64,000 nucleotides of DNA from Chitinophagaceae bacterium (GTDB lineage: Bacteria > Bacteroidota > Bacteroidia > Chitinophagales > Chitinophagaceae): positions 992,001 to 1,056,000 of the forward strand of contig JAHBTK010000002.1 of assembly GCA_019638625.1 (NCBI GenBank), given 5' to 3'. Below the pieces are notes generated by a model, which saw nothing but the letters and a program-made list of their open reading frames with translations, was not told the DNA's origin and did not search any database. Shown piece by piece: positions 25,757 to 35,597 of this stretch (positions within the stretch are counted from its first letter, which is position 1; each line of letters begins with the position of its first letter). A program made the position numbers and the translations under genes.

Positions 25757-27169
25757 TTATTGCCAATGAGCATGGAAAATGCCCTCCTCGTCAGTTCGCT
25801 GAAAAGTATGTGCGCCAAAGAAGTCGCGTTGTGCCTGGATAAGGTTGGTAGGCATGGTAGCGCTTCTGTAAGCATCGAAATAACCCAGGGAAACACTGAG
25901 TCCGCTCACGGGTATACCGGCGGAAACGGCGGTTGCAAGAAAACTCCTTGTTTTTGCTTCGCAGGATTTTACCAATCCGGCAATGCCGGCATCCAGCAGT
26001 ATATTGGGCAGGGATGGATTTGCCGTGTAGGCTTTGTAATAGTCTTCCAGCAAGGTAGACCGGATAATACAGCCGCCCCTCCAGATTTTCACAACCTGCG
26101 GCAAAGGTATTTCCAGGTTGTATTCGCGGGAGGCCTCGTGCAGCAGGGCCAGTCCCTGGGCATAGCTGATAAGCGTTCCGAAAAGCAATGCCTGGCGGGC
26201 CTGCTCTATCAGTTCATCCTTGTCAGCTCCGGAAACCTTTGTATTGCTGTTGTATATAGCGGCAGCTTCTACTCTTTCAGCTTTGATAGCTGAAAGACTT
26301 CGCATACTCACGGCAACGTCTATGGTCGGGATGGAAATACCCAGATCCATGGCATCCTGGGAGGTCCATTTTCCCGTTCCTTTCGATCCGGCTTTGTCCA
26401 GGATAACATCCACCAGGTCCTTCCCGGTTTTATCGTCTTTTTTCTTTAAAATATCACGGGTAATTTCCACCAGGAAGGATTGCAACTGACCTTCGTTCCA
26501 TTCCCGGAAAACTTCATGTAATTCACTGTTGCTCAGTCCGTAACCCCGGTGTAAAACATCATATACTTCACTGATCAACTGCATGATGCCGTATTCTATG
26601 CCATTGTGCACCATTTTTACATAATGGCCGGCAGCCCCGTTACCCAGGTACGCCACGCAGGGTTCTCCGTTTACTTTTGCCGATACCGCCTCCAGCATGG
26701 GCTGCACATGGGGATAGGCTTCCCGGTCGCCGCCGGGCATAATGCTGGGACCTCTTCTTGCCCCTTCCTCTCCTCCGGAAACTCCTACGCCCATAAAATG
26801 GAAGCCTTTTTCCTGCAATGTCCTGGTGCGTCTGTTGGTATCTGTATAATGAGAGTTGCCCCCGTCAATTATTATATCTCCTTTATCCAATAATGGAATA
26901 AGCTCATCCAGAACAGCGTCAACCGGTTTGCCCGCCTGCACCAGCAGCATTATCCTGCGCGGTGTCTTCAGTTCTTTTACCATCAGCGCCAGGTCTGAAG
27001 TTCCCTTGATGGTGGTTCCCGGAACCATCTCCGATTCCAGGTCGGTTACTTTTTGAGGACTTCTGTTATATCCGAGTACTGCAAAGCCGTGATCGGCCAT
27101 ATTTAACAACAGGTTGCGGCCCATAACGCCCAAACCTATCAATCCGAAATCATACAATTGATCAGCCAT
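25757..27169 (-). CDS. gnd: 6-phosphogluconate dehydrogenase, decarboxylating
   Basis: 470 residues, full length. It converts 6-phosphogluconate to ribulose-5-phosphate with NADP reduction and CO2 release. Rossmann motif FGLIGLGVMGRNLLLNMADHG (residues 8-28) with the NADP-type NRSPQK loop. Active-site segment GHYVKMVHNGIEYGIMQLIS contains Lys185, Asn189 and Glu192. SGGEEGARRGPSIMPGG binds substrate. Immediately upstream of zwf. Confidence 0.97.
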   Translation of the reverse strand: MADQLYDFGLIGLGVMGRNLLLNMADHGFAVLGYNRSPQKVTDLESEMVPGTTIKGTSDLALMVKELKTPRRIMLLVQAGKPVDAVLDELIPLLDKGDIIIDGGNSHYTDTNRRTRTLQEKGFHFMGVGVSGGEEGARRGPSIMPGGDREAYPHVQPMLEAVSAKVNGEPCVAYLGNGAAGHYVKMVHNGIEYGIMQLISEVYDVLHRGYGLSNSELHEVFREWNEGQLQSFLVEITRDILKKKDDKTGKDLVDVILDKAGSKGTGKWTSQDAMDLGISIPTIDVAVSMRSLSAIKAERVEAAAIYNSNTKVSGADKDELIEQARQALLFGTLISYAQGLALLHEASREYNLEIPLPQVVKIWRGGCIIRSTLLEDYYKAYTANPSLPNILLDAGIAGLVKSCEAKTRSFLATAVSAGIPVSGLSVSLGYFDAYRSATMPTNLIQAQRDFFGAHTFQRTDEEGIFHAHWQ

Positions 27170-27209
27170 AATTCTTTAATATAAGATGAAAAAGGACTGC
27201 GAATTTACA

Positions 27210-27452
27210 CTATTTCACCTCTTCAAAATCAATGTATTCTCCTGTAAAGGAAGATTTATTGGCGGATTTTTGGGTGGGTTGTCCGGATTCTGCCTGGAAA
27301 GTGGAGGAATTCTGCCGCATTTGCTCCTGCATACGCTGTTGCATCTCGCCAAACTGTTTTTTGAATTGACGGCCTGCTCTCACCATAGGGATCATAAAGC
27401 GGATAAATCGATAAAGCAGGTAAATCAACAGAATGTAGAAAATATATTTCAT
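27210..27452 (-). CDS. Small membrane protein, DUF4834-like
   Basis: 80 residues: an N-terminal transmembrane helix (MKYIFYILLIYLLYRFIRFM), a basic/polar coiled region (KQFGEMQQRMQEQMRQN) and the C-terminal signature GEYIDFEEVK. This matches the DUF4834 proteins of Bacteroidota, of unknown function. It lies 40 bp upstream of gnd and after the acyltransferase gene on the same strand. Confidence 0.8.
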   Translation of the reverse strand: MKYIFYILLIYLLYRFIRFMIPMVRAGRQFKKQFGEMQQRMQEQMRQNSSTFQAESGQPTQKSANKSSFTGEYIDFEEVK

Positions 27453-27514
27453 TGCTTCAAAGATAACGTTTTTAGCCGGGGGCTGGAATATAAGATTGTT
27501 AAAAGCTTCCGGGC

Positions 27515-28675
27515 TTACAGCTTGATATAGATCTTCTTTTTATCGAGCCACCAGGCAATGATAAAAAAGAGCAGCACATGGAAAATGGCATAAAACAGGG
27601 AGCCGTTCAGGTTTCCAAAAAGGGGAACAAAAAGATGATCGTATCCCCATTTACCAAGCGTTTTGTAGACAACATTTCCCTTTTCCAGGTCTTTTATCCG
27701 GAAAAGCCCGTATAACCTGGCTACCACACCGCTAAGCAGAAAAATGAAAAGCGGGTTTTTTCCAAACACATCAAAAAATCTTCCCCAGGTGCGCCAGCCG
27801 CGTATTTCGGTAAAGAAAATAATGGAAGTGAGTAAAATGATGGCAAAGCCGGTGGAAAACAGGACATAGGAACTGGTCCATATCTTTTTGTTGATGGGGA
27901 AAACCAGGTGCCAGCATAAGCCGGCAGCCACACAGACCACACCTGTAAGGAAAAGCGCCGAAAAGACTTTAGAATAGTTCCCGCCCGGCAGGAAAACGGA
28001 TTGTTTTTTAATGATATAGTTGCCCACCAGGTAGCCGCCGATTACCTGGGCGATGGCGGGGATGGTGCTGGCAATGCCTTCCGGATCAAATGCGGTTCCT
28101 TCTCCTTTATACATGTGGTTTTCGCCCAGTACCCATTTGTCAATCTTTAACCCGAACCAACCATTCAGGCTGTAAGGGTCTTCTCCCCCGGCAAACAGGC
28201 AAAGCAGCCAGTATCCGCCCAGCAGCCCTGCCGCTGTCCAAAAGGCGCCCCGGGGTCCGAGATAGTAGGTTATGATGGAAGCGAAGAAATAACAAACCGC
28301 GATCCTTTGCAGTACCCCGGGAATGCGAAGATCAGCCAACCGTTTGGCTATCAGCACCCCGTCTGCATCATACCGCACGAACGGAAACCAGCTAAGAAGC
28401 AACCCGGCCAGGAAAATAAGCAGGGTTCGCCGCGTGGTTTTCTTCCAGAAAGCCTCTGCGCCCCCGGTTTGTAAGCGGGGAATGACAAAAGACAGGGAAT
28501 TGCCTACAGCGAACAGGAAAAAAGGGAAAACCAGGTCTGTGGGGGTGCAGCCGTGCCATTGAGCATGCCCGAGCGGTTTGTAAATGTAGCTCCAGCTTCC
28601 GGGGTTATTTACCAGGATCATAAACGCAACCGTGGCGCCCCTGAAAACGTCTAAAGAATAAAATCTTTGTTTCAA
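27515..28675 (-). CDS. Heparan-alpha-glucosaminide N-acetyltransferase-like membrane protein (NagX/DUF5009)
   Basis: 386 residues with about ten transmembrane helices. The start RFYSLDVFRGATVAFMILVN, then NPGSWSYIYKPLGHAQWHGC and TPTDLVFPFFLFAVGNSLSF, are the conserved blocks of the HGSNAT-catalytic/DUF1624-DUF5009 family. The His in AQWHG and the Asp in TPTD lie in the most conserved part. These integral membrane proteins transfer acetyl groups to amino sugars in the better-studied members; bacterial substrates are unclear. Confidence 0.88.
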   Translation of the reverse strand: MKQRFYSLDVFRGATVAFMILVNNPGSWSYIYKPLGHAQWHGCTPTDLVFPFFLFAVGNSLSFVIPRLQTGGAEAFWKKTTRRTLLIFLAGLLLSWFPFVRYDADGVLIAKRLADLRIPGVLQRIAVCYFFASIITYYLGPRGAFWTAAGLLGGYWLLCLFAGGEDPYSLNGWFGLKIDKWVLGENHMYKGEGTAFDPEGIASTIPAIAQVIGGYLVGNYIIKKQSVFLPGGNYSKVFSALFLTGVVCVAAGLCWHLVFPINKKIWTSSYVLFSTGFAIILLTSIIFFTEIRGWRTWGRFFDVFGKNPLFIFLLSGVVARLYGLFRIKDLEKGNVVYKTLGKWGYDHLFVPLFGNLNGSLFYAIFHVLLFFIIAWWLDKKKIYIKL

Positions 28676-28957
28676 AACCGGGGTTTAAAATGAATCAGGC
28701 AGGTAACAAATCTCTTAAAACAGGATATAAATATAGATTTTTGCAAAATATTAAGAAAATAAGGTAGGAAATAGCCGGAAATTTGTACTCTATAATAATA
28801 GAAGCTCTTTTAATAGGAAATTGCAATTTTTTTTATTAGATTACGTTTAGAAAAAAGCAGTTCTTTAGAAAAATTTAACAAGGCGACATTATACTTTTTG
28901 GAGAATTATGCGTCTTATATATAAGAGACTTAAAATAGTCAATTTTCTCATAAGCAG

Positions 28958-29380
28958 TTAGTTTTGGTTGCGGCCCTCATTTCCATGGGGGCCAATTTTT
29001 TTGCCCTTAATCTTCAGGTACGCTATTAACCATCCGGCCGCCGCGCCGGTTATATCAGCAATCATATCGGCATATTCAAAGTCCCGGTTCCGAACAAAGA
29101 ATTTCTGGTAATACTCCATCAGCACCCCGTATATGCAGGTTATAAGGAAAACCAGTAAAAAAAGTTGCTTTCGTTTCCCGTTGCGGAGCCTGGTATTCAG
29201 GTAAAAACACCAGAACCATACATGTACCCCGCAGAGAATAGCATGTACCCACTTATCGAAGTACGGTATAACCGCTTCAGAAGAAGAGTCTTCACCGGGG
29301 GCGCTTAACAAAATAAAAATACCAAGTGTCCATGCAACAGCGGGCCACCTGGTATAAAAAAGCTTATATATATTGTTCAT
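28958..29380 (-). CDS. VanZ-like family membrane protein
   Basis: 140 residues with four hydrophobic helices. WTLGIFILLSAPGEDSSSEA, DKWVHAILCGVHVWFW, CIYGVLMEYYQKFFVRNRDF and DMIADITGAAAGWLIAYL are the VanZ family landmarks. Function outside the vancomycin context is unknown. It is 10 bp downstream of gcvH, a link often found in Bacteroidota. Confidence 0.87.
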   Translation of the reverse strand: MNNIYKLFYTRWPAVAWTLGIFILLSAPGEDSSSEAVIPYFDKWVHAILCGVHVWFWCFYLNTRLRNGKRKQLFLLVFLITCIYGVLMEYYQKFFVRNRDFEYADMIADITGAAAGWLIAYLKIKGKKIGPHGNEGRNQN

Positions 29381-29390
29381 TTATTAAACG

Positions 29391-29771
29391 CTACCCAACC
29401 AACGCTGCATAGGCTTCTGCCGTCAGTAAGTTTTCTATATCCGAAGGATTGTCAACCTTCACTTTAATCATCCAGCCGGCGCCGTACGGATCGCTGTTAA
29501 TGACTTCAGGAGTATTATTCAGCTCAGGGTTTACTTCAATGATTGTTCCGGAAACCGGTAGAAACAGGTCGCTTACGGTTTTTACGGCTTCCACTGTTCC
29601 GAAAACCGCGTCGGCGCCAAGCTGTTCATTCAGGGTTTCAATTTCTACATACACGATATCGCCCAGTTCACTTTGCGCAAAATCCGTAATTCCTATCACC
29701 ACAATTCCATCTTCCTCAGAACGGATCCATTCGTGTTCTTTGGTGTAACGAAGATTTTCAGGAAAATTCAT
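29391..29771 (-). CDS. gcvH: Glycine cleavage system H protein
   Basis: 126 residues. The lipoylated shuttle protein of the glycine cleavage system. The lipoyl-lysine is Lys64 in GADAVFGTVEAVKTVSDLF. The N-terminus LRYTKEHEWIRSEEDG and C-terminal NSDPYGAGWMIKVKV are typical. Gene partners gcvT and gcvP are not in the window. Confidence 0.97.
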   Translation of the reverse strand: MNFPENLRYTKEHEWIRSEEDGIVVIGITDFAQSELGDIVYVEIETLNEQLGADAVFGTVEAVKTVSDLFLPVSGTIIEVNPELNNTPEVINSDPYGAGWMIKVKVDNPSDIENLLTAEAYAALVG

Positions 29772-29864
29772 TGCTAAATATTTTATGCTGCAAAGATTAT
29801 GAAATCCACCCGAAAAACCGATAAATCTTTCGGTATAAACAATTGTAATGATGAAATCAACCCC

Positions 29865-31190
29865 TCAGGGTTTGTCTGAAGGGATCAGTATGCGGATAGT
29901 GTCTTTTACACCGGGGGAAGTTTCATCCACATAAATCAGTTCTATACCGTTCGAGCTCTCTTTTTGAAGGGTTTTTTTAATGGATACAGATACAGGAAAA
30001 GACGTGCGGGACGTTTCTTCTGCATCTTTTTTCTTTCCTTTCCTGATATTTTTCACCACTTCATTAAGTACAAAAGGCCGTTTTTCCCCTTCGGGCTCAG
30101 GCTGATTCGCTGCCCGCGTTTCTTCCCTGGTATCAGGTTCTACGTCTTTTACAACAACATTTGACAGGGTGGCAACCGACTCTTTCTCCTTTGATTTATT
30201 ATCTGCAACCGCAGGTTCCGGCTCCTCTTTTATGGACTTCACTACAACAGCAGGATCGTTTGTTTTCGCTTTGCTTTCTACAGCCTTTGAGGAGTCATTG
30301 ATATCCCAGGAAACATTCGGAACGGAAGATGCTGTCCGGGCAACCACCGGTTCCTCCTTTTTAACTGCCGGTGGAAGAACAGCCGTAACGGAATCCTTCT
30401 TTTCTTCCAAAATCACCCCACTCCTGTTATCCGCCGGAATACCCGCCGAACTATTGTCCTGTTGCTTTTTCTTATTTGTCGGCGCGGATACAATAGCCGT
30501 TGTTTCTTTTCCCGCTGTCGGGATGTCAACCGCTTGTTTCGTTCCTGCCGGAGATGCTGGAGGTTCGGCAGGCTTCAACACGATAGCCACCGCAGCGGAA
30601 TCCCTCTCTTCCGGCTTTTCGGCGCTTACCAGCGAAGCGGAAGAATCTGCTTTAACAGGGGCGGCAACCAGTACCTCTTTCTTTTTCTCTATGATTTCAG
30701 GTTTCAGGCGTATGGAAGGATCGTTAACAACATCTGCCAGCATTAGTGAAAAAGGATCATTGCTGAGTGAGCCGGAGATCACTGGCTGCTTTTGCTCATT
30801 AACCTTTTCTGTAGCAGGCTTTACCGGGCTTCCGTTTATGAGTGCATTATGGCCAATAGTAACCAGCGACGGGGAGCCTCCGCGTATTTTCAGAATAAAA
30901 GCAAGATCATTTTTTTCCAGTGAGCAGGAAAAGGACCATTCCTGGCCCGGATTGGTATCGAACCCTATAATTAAATCGTATGATACAGGACCAAGATCAT
31001 CGATGACCAGGTAACCATTACCCGAGGACTCATACTTTTTTTGTGCCGCTTTTACATAAAAGGGCTTTTGGTCTTCGGACTGTATATAAATAAAATGCCC
31101 CCCCTGGCCGGCAATCTGCCGGCAAAACAACACCATCAGGAAGACAAAAAGCAGCTTTGGTGTCAGTATGAGCTTTAATTTATTGGCCAC
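29865..31190 (-). CDS. Secreted protein with long low-complexity region, unknown function
   Basis: 441 residues. Signal peptide near residues 13-30 (LLFVFLMVLFCRQIAGQG). Residues 31-125 form a compact domain (GGHFIYIQSEDQKPFYVKAA, SGNGYLVIDDLGPVSYDLII) with beta pattern. From about 130 to 375 the sequence is rich in Lys, Glu, Pro, Ala and Val and looks disordered. The end (GIELIYVDETSPGVKDTIRI) is again beta-like. The N-terminal part resembles a domain seen in Bacteroidota proteins encoded near cell-surface genes, but I cannot name it. Confidence 0.8.
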   Translation of the reverse strand: MANKLKLILTPKLLFVFLMVLFCRQIAGQGGHFIYIQSEDQKPFYVKAAQKKYESSGNGYLVIDDLGPVSYDLIIGFDTNPGQEWSFSCSLEKNDLAFILKIRGGSPSLVTIGHNALINGSPVKPATEKVNEQKQPVISGSLSNDPFSLMLADVVNDPSIRLKPEIIEKKKEVLVAAPVKADSSASLVSAEKPEERDSAAVAIVLKPAEPPASPAGTKQAVDIPTAGKETTAIVSAPTNKKKQQDNSSAGIPADNRSGVILEEKKDSVTAVLPPAVKKEEPVVARTASSVPNVSWDINDSSKAVESKAKTNDPAVVVKSIKEEPEPAVADNKSKEKESVATLSNVVVKDVEPDTREETRAANQPEPEGEKRPFVLNEVVKNIRKGKKKDAEETSRTSFPVSVSIKKTLQKESSNGIELIYVDETSPGVKDTIRILIPSDKP

Positions 31191-31431
31191 TTAATCTTGT
31201 GTATTTTGCAAAGCTAGTCAAAACCTTAATAATGAGCTATTCCCAATATGGTCCGCCGGGCTCTTCCTGCTGCGCACATTTTCTGGATATATCGTTATAT
31301 ACGCAGGTATTATTGTTAAAGCTGCTCATAAAATAGTAACTATTAAGATAAAAGATATAACTTTTCGGCTTTTAATCGTTACAAGTCTGCACCCGGATTA
31401 ACTCAACAATCACAAAACGTTAAAAAATCAT

Positions 31432-33951
31432 ATGCGATTCCGTTTACTTCATTTTAAGTATGTTTTCGTTCTTTTTCTAGTGGTATCGGCCTCCGGTAAC
31501 GCGTTTGCCCAGGCGATTCATAGCGCATACCGGGACACCAGCTCAACCATTTACCGCGCGGAAGTAGAAAAAACCAATGCGCTGGTCCACACCAAGCTCG
31601 AAGCGAAATTCGACTACGAAAAGGCACAGTTGGCCGGGAAGGCCTGGATTACCCTGGAGCCCTATTTTTATAATACAGACTCCGTAGTGCTGGATGCCAA
31701 AGGCATGGAAATAAAGGCGGTAGGCATTGTAACCGGGAAAACGACAATCCCCGCGAAATATACATACGACGGGAAACAGCTTTTTATAAAATTAAACAGG
31801 ACCTACAAAAGAGGGGAGCAATACAAGGTTTTTATAGATTATATTTCCAAGCCAAATGAACTGGGAAAAGGTGGTAGCCAGGCAATAAAAGACAATAAGG
31901 GGCTGTATTTCATTAATCCCCGGGGAGAAGAAAAAAATAAACCCGTCCAGATATGGACCCAGGGCGAAACAGAAAATACTTCGGTTTGGTGCCCTACCAT
32001 TGACAAGCCCAACCAGAAAAGCACCCAGGAGTTTTTTCTCATAGTTCCTTCGCAGTATGTAACCCTCAGCAATGGCAAGCTGATGCAGCAGCAAAAAAAT
32101 GAAGACGGCACCAGGACGGACTACTGGAAGATGGACCTTCCTCATGCGCCCTACTTATTTTTTATAGGGGTGGGTGATTTTGCGGTGGTTAAAGAGCTGT
32201 ACAAAGGAAAAGAGGTCAGCTACTATGTGGAGAAAGAGTATGCAGGGGTAGCAAAAAAAATATTCGGCAACACGCTGGAGATGATGGCATTTTTTGAGAA
32301 GATCACCGGGGTGAGCTATCCCTGGGTAAAATATTCGCAGATGGTAGGCCGGGATTTTGTGAGTGGAGCCATGGAGAATACCACTGCCACACTGCATAAA
32401 GAAGATGCGCAACAGGACTCCCGGCAGTTGCTGGATGGTAATATATGGGAGGGCACAATCGCGCATGAACTGTTTCACCATTGGTTTGGAAATTATGTGA
32501 CGGCGGAGAGCTGGTCGAACCTGACGGTAAACGAATCATTTGCCAACTATAGTCAGACACTATGGTTTGAAAACAAATATGGAAAGGATGCCGGTGACGC
32601 GGAGAACTATAAGGATATGCAGGCATATCTTGGCAGTGAGGAAGATGCCGCGAAAAACCTGGTACGCTTTTATTATAAGGACCGGGAAGAGATGTTTGAC
32701 CTGGTAAGTTATAATAAAGGGGGCCGCATCCTGAATATGCTGAGAAACTATCTTGGCGATGATGCCTTTTTCAGGGGGTTAAATCTCTATCTGACTACCA
32801 ACAAGTTTAAAGCGGCAGAAGCGCATCATCTGCGCCTGGCGCTGGAAGAAGTATCCGGAATGGACCTGAATTGGTTTTTCAACCAATGGTATTTTAATAG
32901 TGGTCACCCGAAACTGACCATTGTGCACTCCTATGATGATGCGTCAAAAAAAGTGAAGGTTACGGTGAAGCAGGGCCAGGAAAGAACATTTGTACTGCCG
33001 GTGGCAATTGATATTTACCATGGCGCCAAAAAAGAAAGACACGATATATGGATCAACAGGAAGGAACAGACCTTCGAGTTTACCGTAGCGTCGAAACCGG
33101 ACCTGGTAAACTTTGATGGAGACAAGGTGCTGTTATGCGAAAAAGGCGAAGAGGGAAAATCACTGGCCGAGTATATCCATCAATATAAAAATGCAGGCAG
33201 CTATCTTGACAGGCGCGAAGCGATCAACTATTGCGCACAAGTGCAGGACAGCGCCGCCGCAGCCGATTTACTCAAAACCGCCCTGAGAGATATCTACCAT
33301 GAGTTGCGTATTTTGGCTATCCAGTCTGTGGACTACAGAAAACCGGCAGTAAAGCAGTTGGTAGAAACCAACATATTTGAGCTGGCAAAAGGCGACCAGA
33401 AACCTACTGTGAAAGCGGAAGCATTAATGGCATTGGGACTATATGATAAAGAGATCTATAAAGACCTTATCCTGAGAAGCGTCAACGACTCTTCGTACAG
33501 CGTTAGCGGGGCAGCGCTTTCTTCTCTCAATGAGTTTGATAAAGAGCTGGCATATAAAGAGGCAAAAAGATTATCTGCGTTCCGGGCGAAGGACAAGCTG
33601 AGCGAATCTATCAGTAACGTTTTTGCGATCAACGGCAAGACGGAAGACCTGCCATACGTACTGGACTGGTATAACAACATGCCTTTCGGGCAGTCCAAGC
33701 TGGACAATGCCAATACGATCGCTTATTATGCTATTCAACTCCAGGAAACGGGACCTGTTAAGATGGCGGTGGACGCCCTGGTTACCATGCGGGACCAGAT
33801 ACCGTCCGCTTATCACGAAAGTCTTGTTCCCTACCTGAACAACGGGATACTGAAAACGGTAGCGACACAAAAAATAGCGGCCAAAAATGTGTCGGCAAAC
33901 CCCGAAGCGCTACAGCAGCAAATAGACTATATCCAGAGCAAAATTCCTTAA
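31432..33951 (+). CDS. M1-family zinc aminopeptidase, secreted
   Basis: 839 residues with signal peptide (VFVLFLVVSASGNAFAQ). The substrate-binding GAMEN motif is at residues 312-316. The zinc site is HELFHHW (His345, His349) with third ligand Glu368 in VNESFANY and catalytic Glu346. The N-terminal beta-saddle (residues 40-200) and C-terminal HEAT-like helical part (from about 580) are those of M1 enzymes, which remove N-terminal residues from peptides. It diverges from the 441-aa gene and converges on the coiled-coil gene. Confidence 0.95.
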   Translation: MRFRLLHFKYVFVLFLVVSASGNAFAQAIHSAYRDTSSTIYRAEVEKTNALVHTKLEAKFDYEKAQLAGKAWITLEPYFYNTDSVVLDAKGMEIKAVGIVTGKTTIPAKYTYDGKQLFIKLNRTYKRGEQYKVFIDYISKPNELGKGGSQAIKDNKGLYFINPRGEEKNKPVQIWTQGETENTSVWCPTIDKPNQKSTQEFFLIVPSQYVTLSNGKLMQQQKNEDGTRTDYWKMDLPHAPYLFFIGVGDFAVVKELYKGKEVSYYVEKEYAGVAKKIFGNTLEMMAFFEKITGVSYPWVKYSQMVGRDFVSGAMENTTATLHKEDAQQDSRQLLDGNIWEGTIAHELFHHWFGNYVTAESWSNLTVNESFANYSQTLWFENKYGKDAGDAENYKDMQAYLGSEEDAAKNLVRFYYKDREEMFDLVSYNKGGRILNMLRNYLGDDAFFRGLNLYLTTNKFKAAEAHHLRLALEEVSGMDLNWFFNQWYFNSGHPKLTIVHSYDDASKKVKVTVKQGQERTFVLPVAIDIYHGAKKERHDIWINRKEQTFEFTVASKPDLVNFDGDKVLLCEKGEEGKSLAEYIHQYKNAGSYLDRREAINYCAQVQDSAAAADLLKTALRDIYHELRILAIQSVDYRKPAVKQLVETNIFELAKGDQKPTVKAEALMALGLYDKEIYKDLILRSVNDSSYSVSGAALSSLNEFDKELAYKEAKRLSAFRAKDKLSESISNVFAINGKTEDLPYVLDWYNNMPFGQSKLDNANTIAYYAIQLQETGPVKMAVDALVTMRDQIPSAYHESLVPYLNNGILKTVATQKIAAKNVSANPEALQQQIDYIQSKIP

Positions 33952-33977
33952 TAAGAATAAGCAAAAGACGCTTTTTT

Positions 33978-34006
33978 AAAGAGCATGCCCGCCGGTATGC
34001 TCTTTT
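33978..34006. terminator. Bidirectional terminator
   Basis: AAAGAGCATGCC pairs with GGTATGCTCTTT around CGCC, flanked by a T-run on one strand (TCTTTTCGTT) and TTTTTTAAA on the other. It lies between two convergent genes, 27 bp after the aminopeptidase stop. Confidence 0.7.
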
Positions 34007-34038
34007 CGTTGGAAATCGTTTTTTGTTGGATTCCGATA

Positions 34039-34407
34039 TTAAGCCGGCCGCAGCTTTTCAACGCCTGTTTTCAGCGTATGGAAGTCTTTTTTCACCGCTT
34101 CATATTGTGCATGTAACTCTTTGGTACGTTGTGTATCCCAGGTGAGTGTTTGGGTTTTAGTATTTAAGAGCGCCGCCAGTTGCATTTTGTCAAGGTGCAT
34201 TTCGTTTCGTAGTTCATCAATATGGTTTCGAAACACTACAAAATCCCGTTCCAGCAACTCCTGCGCGTCGATACTGTGGCCGGTGAATTCCCGAAGCTCC
34301 CGCAGATAATCATTTAAAACCCTTATTTGATCTATCAGGGCGTTCAGCTCCGAAATCCATAAGCGGTATTGCAGGTGAAAATGCAGAATGACAAGCGGGG
34401 AGTTCAT
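34039..34407 (-). CDS. Small coiled-coil protein, unknown
   Basis: 122 residues, almost all predicted helical (LNALIDQIRVLNDYLRELRE, QYEAVKKDFHTLKTGVEKL), with no signal peptide. Not assigned to a family. It is between the aminopeptidase (convergent) and a lipoprotein gene read in the same direction. Confidence 0.65.
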   Translation of the reverse strand: MNSPLVILHFHLQYRLWISELNALIDQIRVLNDYLRELREFTGHSIDAQELLERDFVVFRNHIDELRNEMHLDKMQLAALLNTKTQTLTWDTQRTKELHAQYEAVKKDFHTLKTGVEKLRPA

Positions 34408-34522
34408 GGCGGAAAATTTCTACACTAAAAGTACAACCATACTTTGAACCGAAAAATGAGATTGGTCAATACTTTTGCTAAGCTTTCCTGAAAATACAGC
34501 CGCCGTATTGTTAGTGGCAGCA

Positions 34523-35464
34523 CTATTTTGGTTTTGCCGCCGCCTTCTTTTTGGCAAAAGAGCCGGAAAACTCACATTTTATGCCCCTGTAGTTCCCGCA
34601 GGCCTGCTCTTCGTGCAGTGTTACATTGTTATTTTGAAAACGCAGTTCCAGCACGCAGGCATTACCGGCCTGGCGGAACAAAGCGACGTTTGGCTTTATC
34701 CAGGTAGCCTCGCCTTTTATTTCCCCTGCACAATCTTCTCCCCGGTCAAAATGAACAAAAAAATGGATTTTCTTATCATTGATCCCGTCTCTCACCGAGA
34801 CGAAATTTTTCTTGTCTTTAATATAGTCTCCGGCAAGCTTATGTGTTTGCGACAGCGTGTCTATCGGGTTGTACACCTCTTTGGGTACAATAGGCTCATT
34901 GGACTCTATTTTGATCAGAAGGAAGCCTCCTGCATCATTATACATATATTCATTGAGTTTGTAATACCGGTCTCCCCCCGGGGCATTGGTGGTTTCAGAC
35001 GTTGTGACGGTAAGCCTTTTATTCACAGATCCCCTGAGGGATTTTTTCCGGTCCGGGTTGTTTCCCACCAGTGGCATCGAAACGGTAAATACCTTTTCTT
35101 TATCAAAAACGGCTATATAGGCGAGCTGTTTTTCCTGGGTTGCCGCTTTAACCAGCAGGAAGGTCTTCTTTTTTTCGTCAGACATTTTTCCCAGGGCATA
35201 AAATTTAGGGATGGTGTTTCCGTAATCCTTTTTATACATAGAATCCGGGATGAACTGGCCAAGCACTTTATGGTCTATCAAAAGCGAATCCGGCAGTTTC
35301 CTGTTGATTTGGGTATCAGCTATAGAGTAGGGCAACGTGAGCTCCTGGAAAAACTCGATGAAATCATCCACGGTAACCACTTCGTCCCCGGCCATGCTTT
35401 TCTTCCGGCTTTTGCAGCTTACTATCAGAAGAACGGCTATTCCACAGAGTAACAATTTTTTCAT
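34523..35464 (-). CDS. Putative lipoprotein, unknown function
   Basis: 313 residues. Signal peptide and lipobox (LLCGIAVLLIVSCKSRKKS) with Cys17. The mature part begins with VDDFIEFFQELTLPYSIADT and has an alternating beta/alpha texture (YAGF, IAVFDKEKVFTVSMPLVG, HFFVHFDRGEDCAGEIKGEA). Similar lipoproteins of about 300 residues are frequent in Chitinophagaceae but without known function. Its upstream gap (about 133 bp) is shared with purC, which diverges. Confidence 0.75.
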   Translation of the reverse strand: MKKLLLCGIAVLLIVSCKSRKKSMAGDEVVTVDDFIEFFQELTLPYSIADTQINRKLPDSLLIDHKVLGQFIPDSMYKKDYGNTIPKFYALGKMSDEKKKTFLLVKAATQEKQLAYIAVFDKEKVFTVSMPLVGNNPDRKKSLRGSVNKRLTVTTSETTNAPGGDRYYKLNEYMYNDAGGFLLIKIESNEPIVPKEVYNPIDTLSQTHKLAGDYIKDKKNFVSVRDGINDKKIHFFVHFDRGEDCAGEIKGEATWIKPNVALFRQAGNACVLELRFQNNNVTLHEEQACGNYRGIKCEFSGSFAKKKAAAKPK

Positions 35465-35572
35465 AACGCCCGTTTCAGGCTGTAAACATAGAAAATTTTA
35501 CTATTAATGCTCAACAGAAACAGGACATTTAAAAAAACTATAGCACGGGAAAACGACACCGTAACAAAAACC

Positions 35573-35580
35573 TACATTTG
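35573..35580 (+). promoter_or_regulatory. Possible -7 box (TACATTTG) for purC
   Basis: TACATTTG fits TAnnTTTG and lies 17 bases before the purC ATG. No TTG at the right distance is clear, so this is tentative. Confidence 0.35.
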
Positions 35581-35597
35581 CTCAAATTAGTGTTTAG

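Noticed and set aside
34475..35452. 325-codon plus-strand frame
   Set aside because: Opposite strand of a lipoprotein gene with a good signal peptide and lipobox; no domain seen in the plus-strand translation.
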